From NCBI GenBank assembly GCA_963978895.1, contig OZ022246.1, positions 21,523,103 through 21,587,102 of the forward strand: a stretch of DNA of 64,000 nucleotides. The letters run 5' to 3'. Within the stretch, counting starts at the first letter, position 1, and each line of letters begins with the position of its first letter. The DNA is from Erpobdella octoculata. Its lineage: Eukaryota > Annelida > Clitellata > Hirudinida > Erpobdellidae. Below are positions 1 to 11,160 of this stretch, piece by piece. The translations under genes were made by a program, and so were the position numbers. The notes beneath the pieces are model-generated. The model was not told the origin of the DNA. It saw only the letters and a list, made by a program, of their open reading frames with translations, and did no database searches.

Positions 1-2599
1 ATTTGAATTACGTTACAAATTTTAGCATTTGTGTCTCCCAAGTATATGATACGACATGTTTTATTTCCTACCTACTGGAAAACCGATGTAAGTACATTTC
101 AAAGCTTAGATCTGGCGATCTCCAAAACAGAAGTTGAACAAAAGACACACAGGTGCATCTACACAAGATGTTGCTAAGCAGCATTATTTTTAACAGTAGT
201 AAAAAAAGTTGTTTTGCCAACCGCAGACATGAAATGAATATGAAAAGTTTTTAAATATTTTCACATAAAAAAAACAAAAATAAATAATTCAAGCAGTTTA
301 TAGATGTATGATTTTTTTTTCAAAAGTTGTTTTAATTAAACCAAAACTATCAAAAATATTAAGCTATTCAACAACATAAAATAAATATTTTGTTGCAAAT
401 TAAGCATTTCAGACAAACAACCAACAAAAACATAGACTGGGTTCCAAAATTTTGCACTACAGATTAGAAAGCAAGAAATAAACTTTGGTAAACAATTAAT
501 TAATGAATATTTTGTTTTCTTAAACCGTGAGATTGGCAGCAAAGTGGTCTTGATAAGCATATTTACCACAAGTTGAACAGCACTGATAGACTTTTCAATC
601 AGAACATCTTGTACAAAGATAACGTAGTTTCCTGGTTAGTGGAGTTTTCATGAATCGCATTTTGATGTAAATCAAGCTTTTCAAGATCGACGGGTGCTGG
701 TTTTTTCTATTTATGAAATGCCTGTTGATTGCGGAGACGTTGCTGGATATTGTTTATTGAAAAGTGCTTCACTTGCATTACATTCATAGAAGACAAAATT
801 AGCATTGCACCTGTTACAAACAACATTGTTATTTATCAATTGAAAGAAAATTATCGTCAACAACGTCGGAAGACTCGATTTCACTTCTAATGTTTCGCGC
901 AAAACCTGTGCAGTGTACAAGTTGCTGCATGTCGTCCCGTCATTGTCAAGCATTATTTTGAAAAAAAGTAAAAATTATCTATTGTCCAAAGAAAGTTGGA
1001 CTAAAATACAAAAGATACATGATTTTTAAATTTATCTAAAACATCAATCTAAAAACAAAAGTAGTTTTAAAATATAAACATTTATTACAAATTTATTGTA
1101 AATGAGTTTATCAAATTTTATCAACAAAATAAAACAATTTAAAAATGATTAAATCTGAGTTTCACTTCTAAAAGTTCTAGAAAGGAGGAAGTGAAATTAT
1201 AGAGTATTCTGCAAACACAGGATGTTTAAAAAAAACTTATGGCCTTACTGAAACTGCGATTATTGCTACTCTGGGCACAAGTTTATTTTAAGTTTCAACT
1301 ATTATGTACAGATGACGTGTAATAAAACAAGCAAAAATTTGAAATAATGCATTAATGTTTGAGATGGGACAAATTTGGGGAGAGACTACGCAAAATACAG
1401 ATATAAAACTTATTTGCTGGAGTCAATGAGACATTAAAGAATGTTTAAGAGCATTTTTAGAAAATTATTTTTAACAAGCGAATCACTCAAAACAATTTTT
1501 AAAAACAGTGTTTCATTTATTTTTTTCAAAATAAAACAGTTGCTTAGGAAAGTTATCAAAAACATTTTTGGAGAATTTGTAATTGTCTTCCAACGGGATC
1601 TATTTATCTCTATAAATTGAAAATTATAATTAAAATAAATGTAAGAATGTTGCAATTAAAAAAATGTATCCTGGATCAGATTAGGAAAATTAAATTTGTG
1701 ATCAAACTTTGGAAAGAGGAAAGGTTCAAACTTGAGTATAACTGACACAGGTAGAAAGCTGAATAAACACTGTAAAACAAACACTTTACAACACACGTTG
1801 ACTGGCTGGCTGGTGAAAATGTAAAATCAAAAACTAGACACCATAGAAAGTTCTGGTTTTCGCATTGGATTTGTTTCAAAACGTTATTCTGAAATAGATT
1901 AGTTTAATTGCTCACAGCTGCTATTTTTTTTTTTTTTTGTAGGCGAGGATTTTATGACTGGATCAGTGTTGGAGGAGAATTCCACTAACGAAAACATTAA
2001 TTGACTCTCACTCAGCTACTGTTTAGTTTCATATGGAAAACAAATTACGGTTTCTTATAATTTTAAAATTATAAAAATAACAAAAAGATTTTCCAATCGT
2101 AAGTAGATAAATTTTCGAAATAACGGAAACTTAGCATTTTAATCCTTTAGCTAAAAATGTGGCGGGATCCCAATCCCGGGATTAGACGTCGGGATCCCGG
2201 GATTGAATCTATTTTATTAGATACGTTATACATATTACAAATATTTAAAGAAAGCTTATTGAATTTAAAAACTGATATTATCTGTTGCAAAATTGATTCT
2301 GCTTGAATAACAGCATTTGAACTATAACTCTGGCCGGTTTATGATGTTCTCTATAGCAGCAAATTTGTTGCACAACTGAATCCGCTTCAGTCATAGTAAA
2401 ATGTGATGATTTGATGCCATTTTAACATCAGCTTTGACCGATTTGGGATGTTTTCTAGAGCAAAAAACTAACTTTAGTTCTATAGAGAGAATTGAAAAAA
2501 ATTATTCAAACCATGACAATTATGATTTTGACGATGATGAAAAAATTAATGATGGTGTTCTTCGGCTAGACATTGACGGTTTTGATTTGTCGCAGCGTC
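1..2599. other. AT-rich sequence without a recognised gene
   Basis: No conserved domain or exon of the families found elsewhere in the window was recognised here. The longest open stretch that is not low complexity is 711-953 on the minus strand, 80 codons, with a C-x2-C group (VCNRCNANF) and a third Cys nearby. It could be an exon or chance. Around 2161-2210 lies a GC-rich imperfect palindrome built from repeats of CCCGGGAT and its complement, of the kind found near the ends of hAT-like elements, but no partner terminus was seen. Confidence 0.4.
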
Positions 2600-2815
2600 A
2601 ATAAGCACAGACGCTAGACATGACCGATGCGAGTTTTCGTGGTTAAGTCATGTCCCAGAAAAACTCCAAGATTACAAACTGAAGCCGTTGACGTGATCCA
2701 TTTATTTCCAAACAAAACGGAAGTAGCTGGGCACTGTTGGCTACGCATTCGACTGGTGAACCATATGATTTCTGATCTTTTTAGATTTATTTGAAGGCAA
2801 CTCAACTTCATCTAC
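2600..2815 (-). mobile_element. CR1/L2-type LINE fragment, end of reverse transcriptase domain
   Basis: A minus-strand reading contains KRSEIIWFTSRM followed by NLGVFLGHDL. This parallels NSSKSEIIWLSTSRM and NLGAFFDSDM in the better preserved LINE copies at 25.7 and 54.4 kb, so it is the segment just after the catalytic core of a non-LTR reverse transcriptase. It is truncated on both sides and non-functional. Confidence 0.7.
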
Positions 2816-3108
2816 CAAAAAATGTGACAAAAAATGAACAGACAATCTTGACGCGACACTACCTGTCACCCAAATTAGACCGCAGCCAGATCAATGTAAA
2901 TCCATCCAGACAAAAAGAGGTATGAAGTCTCCGAAAGAATGAAATTAACGATTGGTTTGTGGAGAAGGGAAGGGATTGTTGTTGCTAAAATGATCTGTGA
3001 ATACGAAATTAACGGCGTACACAAATATAACCCAGACAACAAAAAATGTGAGCCCCGACGGGAAAAACAATTTAAAATTTCAAAACAGTTTATTTTTATT
3101 ATTAAAGT

Positions 3109-3282
<174 letters not shown>

Positions 3283-3419
3283 TTGTGAAAGAAATTAATA
3301 AACTAAAAACATGTTATGTTTGAATAAACGTGATAGTGAGAAATACATTGTTAAAAACAGTAGAAGCGATCATCGACCGTGATTTTCAACAAACAAATCT
3401 TTAAAAAAGCAGGGCTTAC

Positions 3420-3467
3420 TTTTTTTTCTTTCCGATAATCTATCATGTATGAGAATGTCTGGCAGAT
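3420..3467 (-). pseudogene. Relic of a receptor stalk exon
   Basis: Minus-strand sequence reads DLPDILIHDRL and runs into a GTAAG donor. It aligns with the 63-nt stalk exon of receptor gene A (NLPDYPTRDGGVSLDD) and its B and E counterparts. Flanking intron sequence at about 3,530-3,780 is also homologous to the intron at 12.85-13.1 kb. A truncated receptor unit therefore lay to the left of gene A; no other exon of it is visible. Confidence 0.55.
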
Positions 3468-3795
3468 CTTACAAGTAAAACCGATTTGTTAATCAATTCA
3501 AGCTTGATTAGAACTCTCTTGAGGGCTCCATAGCACTGACGTCCATATTGGCCAAACAGAAGAGCTATTTTACTTGTTAATTTTCAATAATACCTATATG
3601 TTATAAAATCATTCAAATATAACACAATTGAAAAACATTTTTAGGCATTTTTAAATACATTTTCAAAACTAACTGAAACAACGCGATTCAGTTAAAAACA
3701 ATTATATCAATTGATTTGTATTAATAATTTAAAAAATCATCAATTTACAATTACATAACTAAATTAAATAAACTAATCAATATATATTCGTTATT

Positions 3796-4330
3796 AGCGG
3801 GTTACCCGGCGTTGCCTTGGGTTTTAGAACATTTTCTCTCGTTTATGTCCCTCGCTCCCGTTTCCTTCACCGCTTGCTCTCTCGCACCCGGTCACTTTCC
3901 CGATCCCGCTTGCTCTCTTCCACCCGGTCACTTTCCCGTTCCCGCTTGCTCTCCCGTTTCCAGTCGCTCTCCCGCTCGCTCTTTCGCTCTCGGTCGCTTT
4001 TCCGTTTGTTTTCCCGTTCCCGCTCATTCTTCAATTTCCGTTTCCGCTCGCTTTCCCGCTCTGCTCATTTTGTAACCGATTTTAATTTTTTTCACAAAAA
4101 CCTTCCTCCATTGAATCTAAAAGTTGTGTGAACATTTCATTACAATCGGATGAATGGTGTAGAAATGCATAAAGGACATACACACACAGAGACAGGCATT
4201 TATATATATATATATATGGATATATATATATATATATATATATATATTCTAGCGGGGTACCCGCAGTTGCCCGGGAATTTTAGTTTTTTCTATCGTTTTC
4301 TCTCTCCCTCTCTCTCTTGTTTTTTTTTCA
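3796..4330. repeat. Unclassified interspersed repeat, two heads, with (TA)n
   Basis: Two copies of a GC-rich head, AGCGGGTTACCCGGCGTTGC at 3,796 and a variant at 4,250 (CTAGCGGGGTACCCGCAG), each preceded by TATATA. The first is followed by a CT-rich tract built from variants of CGCTCTCCCGTTCC, then a segment with CATTACAATCGGATGAATGG and ACACACAC leading into (TA)n at 4,201-4,247. The second head is joined directly to a remnant of the plus-strand tail exon (TTCATGTTCAGACTGGCAAG at about 4,328), so it truncates that exon. The superfamily was not determined. Confidence 0.6.
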
Positions 4331-4420
4331 TGTTCAGACTGGCAAGTTGTACACGTTACCACAAAAGTGAATCAAGTTTTCAAAAGATGACAGTGTACAA
4401 TAATTTTTTTTCTCTTTAAA
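4329..4420 (+). pseudogene. 3' remnant of plus-strand signalling-tail exon
   Basis: Matches the end of the tail exon at 10,516-10,738, from the HFHVQTG codons onward. It is truncated at its 5' side by the repeat ending at about 4,328. Confidence 0.65.
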
Positions 4421-4762
4421 TTCAATATATAACGATCAAAAAATACTTCAAAAAACAAAACAAAAATCTTCTAAAAGATGATTTATAATCTGTCTTAACT
4501 TCAACATAAAACAATACATAACTGTACAGATATTTAAACTTAATCAACTGAGTTCAACCGCTGCATCCTTTTCATGTAACGTCCGAGTTTTCGAAACTAA
4601 AATTAAAAAACAAGCTATTTTTAGTTATTAAACACTCAGATTTTTTGAACCGCCAGGCCATTATTTATCTAATCATTTGAACCCAAAAGACCTGCAATTC
4701 AAAAACACAAATTTCATCAATCATCGTTCAAATTTTGTTATACTCTTCCAATCACTCGATCC

Positions 4763-7465
4763 TCATGCAGATATATTTGCGTACACTGAAGTTGTGATTG
4801 CTCTTCCATCCGTATGAAGAGGCTGTAGTAAACTACCTGCTTGCTCAGATGATGTTAATAGTGCTAACAAGATTTCAGTGTATACTGTTTCGTCGCCTGG
4901 AGGACCTAGAGATTCGTAAGCGACGTCAACGACTTTTGAACTCGTGGTTGTCTGCAGAGGTTTCAGTTCGCAAAGAAGTGATTGTCTGATTATGAAAAAA
5001 GGATATTTAATTTATATAAACAAATAAATAAATTAAAACTAATTTTTGACAATTTTTCTAATAAATAAAATATTTAAAAAAATCTTTTTAAAATACCACG
5101 TTTTTGTGAACTAAAAAGAAAAATATATTTTTTCTCTGGGCTGTGTGGGAAATGTTTTGATGAAGGCATGCATTAATTGTAGACATTTGTATAACAAACA
5201 AGCCATAATTTTTTAAAACTTAAAACGTGGGGCGCCTTTTTTATTTATATTATTAAAAAAGCAGGTCTATCCAATCACATCAGTTTTGAAATTAAAATAG
5301 AATAAAAAACTTATTTTACCTTGACATCAGTGAAATACAAACTTTGACAAACACAAAAAACTTTAAAAAAATTACAAAAACTTTAACAAAACCTGCCTGT
5401 GCATTTCCTTTCTAACAAGCGAAACGAGGAAAACAACGAGCGCGATCAACAAAAGAACACAAATACTTCCGAGGGTTAACCATATTGGGATTTTGTAGTA
5501 TTCCTCTCCACCTTTAGATGAATAAATAAGTTTATTTATAATAGTCTGTCTCTTCCTCGGGTGTAAAACAGTTAACTAATGGTTTCTATAGATACTAACA
5601 AAACTAATAACATTATTTGCACACGCTCACTGTAGTACTGAGAAACGAAAAGTGCTGATAGCTTATAACAAAGTTGCATTTTCAAATATTTTGTTAATTT
5701 TTCTAGTTTTAAGAATATTTTAAGAACAATAAACAATGATTATCAATCATGACGTTAAACAAATTATTAAGAAGCTGTGCTCAGGGTTTCTATCCCCACC
5801 CCCCCCCACCCCCCCCCCCAAAACAGCCGGGCTCAATCCCACCATAAAAGGCGACCGTCTTCTCTTCTCTCACATTGAAGAACACTAATTTTTGGGCTCC
5901 CACTAGTCTATTTCTTTATTTAACAAAATTTTCATTTTACGGATCAAGTGATTTTCTTTCTCTTGGTTTTTGCCATGCAAAAAAGCGCCCGTCGGTATAA
6001 AGGTATAAGCCTCTGGTTGTGCTTACCTTTCCCTTTCTGATCGTCCAAAGATACTCCACCATCGCGTGTGGGATAGTCTGGCAGATTTTCTGATCTCAAG
6101 AAACCATCTTGCAAATGAAAACTATTTTGTTATTCAACTTAAACGTATGAAACCTTGTTGAGAACTTTTTGAAAGCGCAGTGACACTCATGGTCACACGC
6201 TTGTTCAATAACACATGTTACAAGACCATTTAGATACAACACAATTTAAAGTAATTTTAGCAATTATAAATAAATGTTAAAAAAACAATTTGATTCAGTT
6301 ATAAAAATATACAAAACCATAACTTTACAACAACATCACTAAATTGCATAAGCCAATCGTTAAATATTTGTTATAAAACGTTAGGTAATCGTAATCATGT
6401 TACCTCTATTTGGAGTTGTGCTTGTGTGAGTTCCCTCCCATTCTGGATTGTCTGTTGATAATAATAAATTCTTGTTAAACTTTAATCTTTAACCAAAAAC
6501 TTCTATTTGGTAGCCAAATTAGTTAAACTAAACTGTGGTCAAGATGAAACGGTTGACCATGCAAGAACCAAATAAAAAACTGACCAGTAACAAGACACAA
6601 GACACTTCTGTGACTTATTTTATTTAATAAGCTTTTTGATAATATTAAGTCTTTTGTTTTTTACGATTATAATTTTTAAGAAAACAAAATCGAGTTTTTT
6701 AAGGTGTTTTACTTTTTTTCTTGCTAAAGGTTTTGGTGTTTGATAAACTTGTTTGGGTTAAAAAATGATGCATTTCCTTTACGTAAAAAAATTAAAAAGT
6801 TTTAACTCTTTAAGTTTAACAATTGCAAAAAAAGTTACTTTTTGTTACACTGTTGTTAGCGATTTAAGATTACACTTAACACGTAGGATTTGACTTACTT
6901 TTCATGCATATTACAAGAAATCTAGTTTGTTCATCGGTAGAACACCATTTGTGTCTGGATACACCGTAGTGAATAAAGGGAATGCTATTCTCAGTTGGCC
7001 GACAATAAGTATCTCTCCAATTTGCATAATTTATACCTAAAATTAACCAAAAATGTATAATGACATGATAATATAACACTTGAATGTCATTGCATCTCAG
7101 TACTTTCATTAGACTTTTTCCATCTGCAGCCTTCTTTATTGCACGTCAAGAAAAGAAGAAATCGACTAGTATAAAGTCTGTGGTCTCTAACGAACTGATC
7201 ATATTCTTTATGAACGCTTTCCGAATATATTTCCAATCCCCAATACGGTTCTTTACATGGATTTTTATAAATACTATAAAATTTTCTACCATCAAACGAG
7301 AAACAGTATTCGTTGTAACACTTTTGTTTAACGTCTGTGGCAAACGTAGTCAGCAAAATGAAAAACCCTTCGGAAATAAATAATTTTCTATTGAAATATT
7401 TTAAGTCAATAATAATTATGCAAACAATTAAATAAAATCAAACCTAAAAGTAAACAATTCATCAT
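4763..7465 (-). CDS. Receptor gene A: Cys-rich type I membrane receptor with ITAM-like tail
   Basis: I assembled this from splice sites and phase. Exons, minus strand: 7444-7465, 7104-7367, 6899-7036, 6404-6451, 6027-6089, 5393-5511, a possible mini-exon 5320-5360, and 4763-4985. The signal peptide MMNCLLLG-FFILLTTFAT is split by a phase-1 intron. The ectodomain (about 130 residues) has eight Cys: CYNEYC, CKEPYW, LTCN, GCRW, TYCRP, WCS, VICM. Two stalk exons (NPEWEGTHTSTTPNR; NLPDYPTRDGGVSLDD) precede a membrane exon, PIWLTLGSICVLLLIALVVF, then a basic stop-transfer. The last exon encodes YESLGPPGDETVYTEI, an ITAM-spaced pair, and ends TSVYANISA. VAYESL fits an ITIM and TVYTEI an ITSM. Exons 1-6 join in phase 1. 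The membrane exon ends in phase 0 and the tail starts in phase 2, so a 41-nt exon is needed; the one proposed is tentative because its upstream intron would be only 32 nt. No lesion seen. Ectodomain family unknown. Confidence 0.72.
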
Positions 7466-7773
7466 TCGCTTTTTTGAGTTGACTTTTTACTTTAAGAAAA
7501 TATATAATATTTATCTGCAACTAAAAAACACAATAAATAAAGGATGTATCTATCTTTATTACTTTTTTTCTTTCTTGTTCTCGTTCTTTATTTTTCACAT
7601 TCTCTTTATATAACAATCTAAATTTCACAACCATATATATTTCACATATATATCTATGTTCACAACCAATTTTCAATAGCTCACCATCCGCATTCCACAT
7701 TTAGATACGAATCAACAGATTAATATTTTAGCAGAAATTAATATCTTTAGCATGAACGTTTTTGTTTAATTGC

Positions 7774-8013
<240 letters not shown>

Positions 8014-8039
8014 ATAGTAAATCTAAAATGTAGCTGTTA

Positions 8040-8760
<721 letters not shown>

Positions 8761-8829
8761 CTTGACTTGAAAAAAAAATTTCAGTTAGAAAAAATTATTT
8801 CATATAATAGTTAATTATCTATTTCTTAC

Positions 8830-8905
8830 CTGTTGGTTAGTTTAGAATTTGAAGCCCAAACATTCCTAGCTAAAATTTGAAGTTTGTAAAGAAAGTTTGT
8901 CACAG
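8830..8905 (-). pseudogene. Relic exon 3 of a third AChBP-like gene
   Basis: Minus-strand reading NFLYKLQILARNVWASNSK followed by LTN and a GTAAGA donor. It aligns residue by residue with exon 3 of the intact AChBP-like genes (NFTKRLKIPSSYIWVPNVK, then LAN and GTAAG), including the phase-2 end. No other exon of this copy was found. The paralogous site at 41.2 kb also carries a stop. Confidence 0.6.
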
Positions 8906-9087
8906 CCAGATACAACTGAATTATAATAATAACACAAGACTTTTTACAAACTAAAACTAAAAATTTCAACTTGATTTTTTGTTTTAATGCAAAAAAATAC
9001 TGAATTGACAAAATTTTAAACAAATTCAAAATTTGATTTAAAATGCCAAAGCATGATCTTAGGCTAATAATTCACTTTTCTAATATT

Positions 9088-10182
9088 CATCATCATCATC
9101 ATCATCCGGACTTGTTGGTCCCTCCACTCCGCAGACGACAATATCTGAGCTTCCATTTCTCTCCCTTGGCTTCCCTTCTAACATCCTCAGCGGTGATACT
9201 CTTTCTGTCATAACCCATGTATGTTGACATCTGGTCGAGGTATGACATTCTTGGACGGCCGCGTCTGTTGCTAGCTCTTACGTTCGATGTATACAGCATG
9301 TATATATTTGCCGGTTCATCTTGGTTCATACGTAGGCAGTGACCAGTGAAAGACATCTGACGATGACAGATCAATGTGCTGATAGGAGCTGACTGTACCC
9401 TGTCGTACAGGTCCTCATTTGTCATACGATCCTCTGACTGAACCACGCCGATCATCCTCCGATAACACTTTCTGGCAAACACGTCCAATTTAATCGACAA
9501 ACTTTTGTTACAAGCCAGGATTCACATCCATACAACAAAATCGATACACATGCAGCATTGAAGAAGCGCACTCTCAGCATCACACCAACGTGTCTGGAGG
9601 TGAGAATCTTCTCCAGTTTGTGGAAGGCCCCCCATGCAAGTGCGATTCTGGCCTCAATATCTTTAACGTCTGAGTTCATGTGAGAACCAAGATATTTGAA
9701 GTCCTGGACCACTTCTACTTCTTCGCCGTCGATTGTGAGGTGCGGTGCATTAAAATCTTCAGGGATGTTGAGACGCATCTGTACTGGCTTGATGATGTTT
9801 ACTTCCAGTCCAACCTTTTTTGATTCTTCGTTGAGAGCATTCAGTTGTCGCTGAGCATCTTCTATTGAGTTCTCCAACAGGGCTATGTCATCCGCAAAGT
9901 CGAGGTCATTAATCCTCCTCTCCGCCTGTCTTGATCCATTGCGACGGTGTGTCAGATAGCCGAAACCATGTTCCGCTCGTTTCATGACATAATCGATTAC
10001 AATGACAAACAAGAAAGGGGCTAAGACATCTCCCTGTAGGACTCCTGTGGTGATACTGAATGGCTCAGATAGTTCCCCTTCAACAAAGACCTGGCTAGAT
10101 GAATTTTCATATAGCACTTTTATGGCTGAGACTATCCTATTGGGAATGCCATAGTGTCTTAATATTGCAAACATCATATCCA
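9088..10182 (-). mobile_element. 5'-truncated LINE (RTE-like) with (GAT)n tail
   Basis: The minus-strand frames encode the 3' half of a non-LTR reverse transcriptase: GVLQGDVLAPFLF, then LDFADDIALLE (the catalytic FADD), then the thumb region with YLGSHMNSD and LLYGCESW, and after a frameshift near 9,480 a C-terminal segment with GHCLRMNQDEPAN. The 3' end is a (GAT)n tail. A 9-bp target duplication TCTAATATT flanks it (9,079-9,087 and 10,183-10,191). The empty site is present at about 41,770 in X2, so insertion followed the segmental duplication. RTE-group assignment rests on the tail and motif style; the clade is not certain. Confidence 0.85.
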
Positions 10183-10515
10183 TCTAATATTACAATGTTC
10201 AAATTACAAAACTGCAACAAATTATGTAATGAATTTATTATATGTAATTTTATTTTAAACCTGGGTATAAACAAGTTTTTATTTTTAAATGCTAAGCAAA
10301 AACAAACTAAATTTTGGAAAGACGAACACTTTTTTGAAAGTTGAACGGGCAATTAGGCACATTTTCTTTAAGTGACCTCATAATATCTGTTTTTATGTGT
10401 CAATAAGCCCCACTCTATTTTCGAATTTGAATATATCACCAGTTAAAGTTACAAAAAAGTCCAACGTCTACTGCCCATCAAGAAGTCTATCTGTTTTACC
10501 CGTCCAATCTATCAG

Positions 10516-10738
10516 AGAGCCTCCCTATGAAAACCAGAGGATTTTGTCTCCAACCATGGTCTACGCCAATCTAGATTTGTCCCCTAAACAAAAAAAAATT
10601 ACCCCCTGCCCTAGACCAAAGAAGTTACCGGAATTAATAGTAGATTGTTGTAAAGACAAATGCACATATTCAAATCTTCACAGTCCAAGTCACTTTCATG
10701 TTCAGACCGGCAAGTTGTCCACGTTACCACAAAATTGA
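10516..10738 (+). CDS. Orphan signalling-tail exon, YxN type (X1)
   Basis: A plus-strand exon candidate with acceptor CCAATCTATCAG and a phase-2 start, the same phase as the minus-strand tail exons. It encodes three spaced tyrosine motifs: PPYENQ, MVYANLDL and TYSNLHSP, then a stop. YxN fits SH2 (Grb2-type) ligands and YANL/YSNL also fit YxxL. The strand is opposite to the receptor genes and no plus-strand membrane exon was found to its left, so it may be a relic moved by rearrangement. Intact paralogue at 42,108-42,354; frameshifted minus-strand copies at about 25.2-25.4 and 52.2-52.5 kb. Confidence 0.5.
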
Positions 10739-11160
10739 ATCAAGTTTTCAAAAGCCGACATTGTACAATAATTTTTTTTCTTTAAATTGAATATATAAAG
10801 ATCAAAAATACTTCGAAATAAAAAAAAATCTTCTAAAACAGGATTTATAATCTGTCTTAACTTCAACATAAAACAAATAACTGTACAGATATTTAAACTT
10901 AATTAACTGAGTTCAAACGGTGCATCCTTTTTATGTAACGTCCGAGTTTTCGAAGCTAAAATTAAAAACACAAGCTATTTTAGTTATTAAACACTCAGAT
11001 TTCTCGAACCGCCATGTAATTGGTTAAAAAAAACTTCCAATATTTAAACGGTAGGCCATTATTTATCTAATCATTTGAACCCAAAAAACCTTCAATTCAA
11101 AAACAAAAATTTCGTCAATCATCGTTCAAATTTTGCTATACTCTTCCAATCACTCGATCC
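10739..11160. other. Receptor-array spacer
   Basis: AT-rich spacer homologous to 4,400-4,760 and 42,360-42,750. No exon was recognised. Confidence 0.6.

Noticed and set aside
4740..4780. Reading the single C-terminal VYANI as a lone ITIM receptor
   Set aside because: The position -2 residue is Pro or Ser in copies and the conserved feature is the upstream YxxL-x8-YxxI pair, so an ITAM-like description fits better.
4798..4989. Plus-strand open frame, with a sister at 11,196-11,387
   Set aside because: It is the antisense of the receptor tail exon. The minus-strand reading has an acceptor, correct phase, conserved tyrosine motifs and a shared stop, so the plus frame is a shadow.
7084..7383. 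Plus-strand open frames over the ectodomain exons (also 17,399-17,626 and 48,851-49,078)
   Set aside because: Antisense shadows of the Cys-rich ectodomain exon; cysteine spacing and splice sites are conserved only on the minus strand.
8830..9029. Intact small secreted protein gene on the minus strand
   Set aside because: Only the part aligning to AChBP exon 3 has homology, no start exon lies upstream and the X2 copy has a stop; called a relic exon instead.
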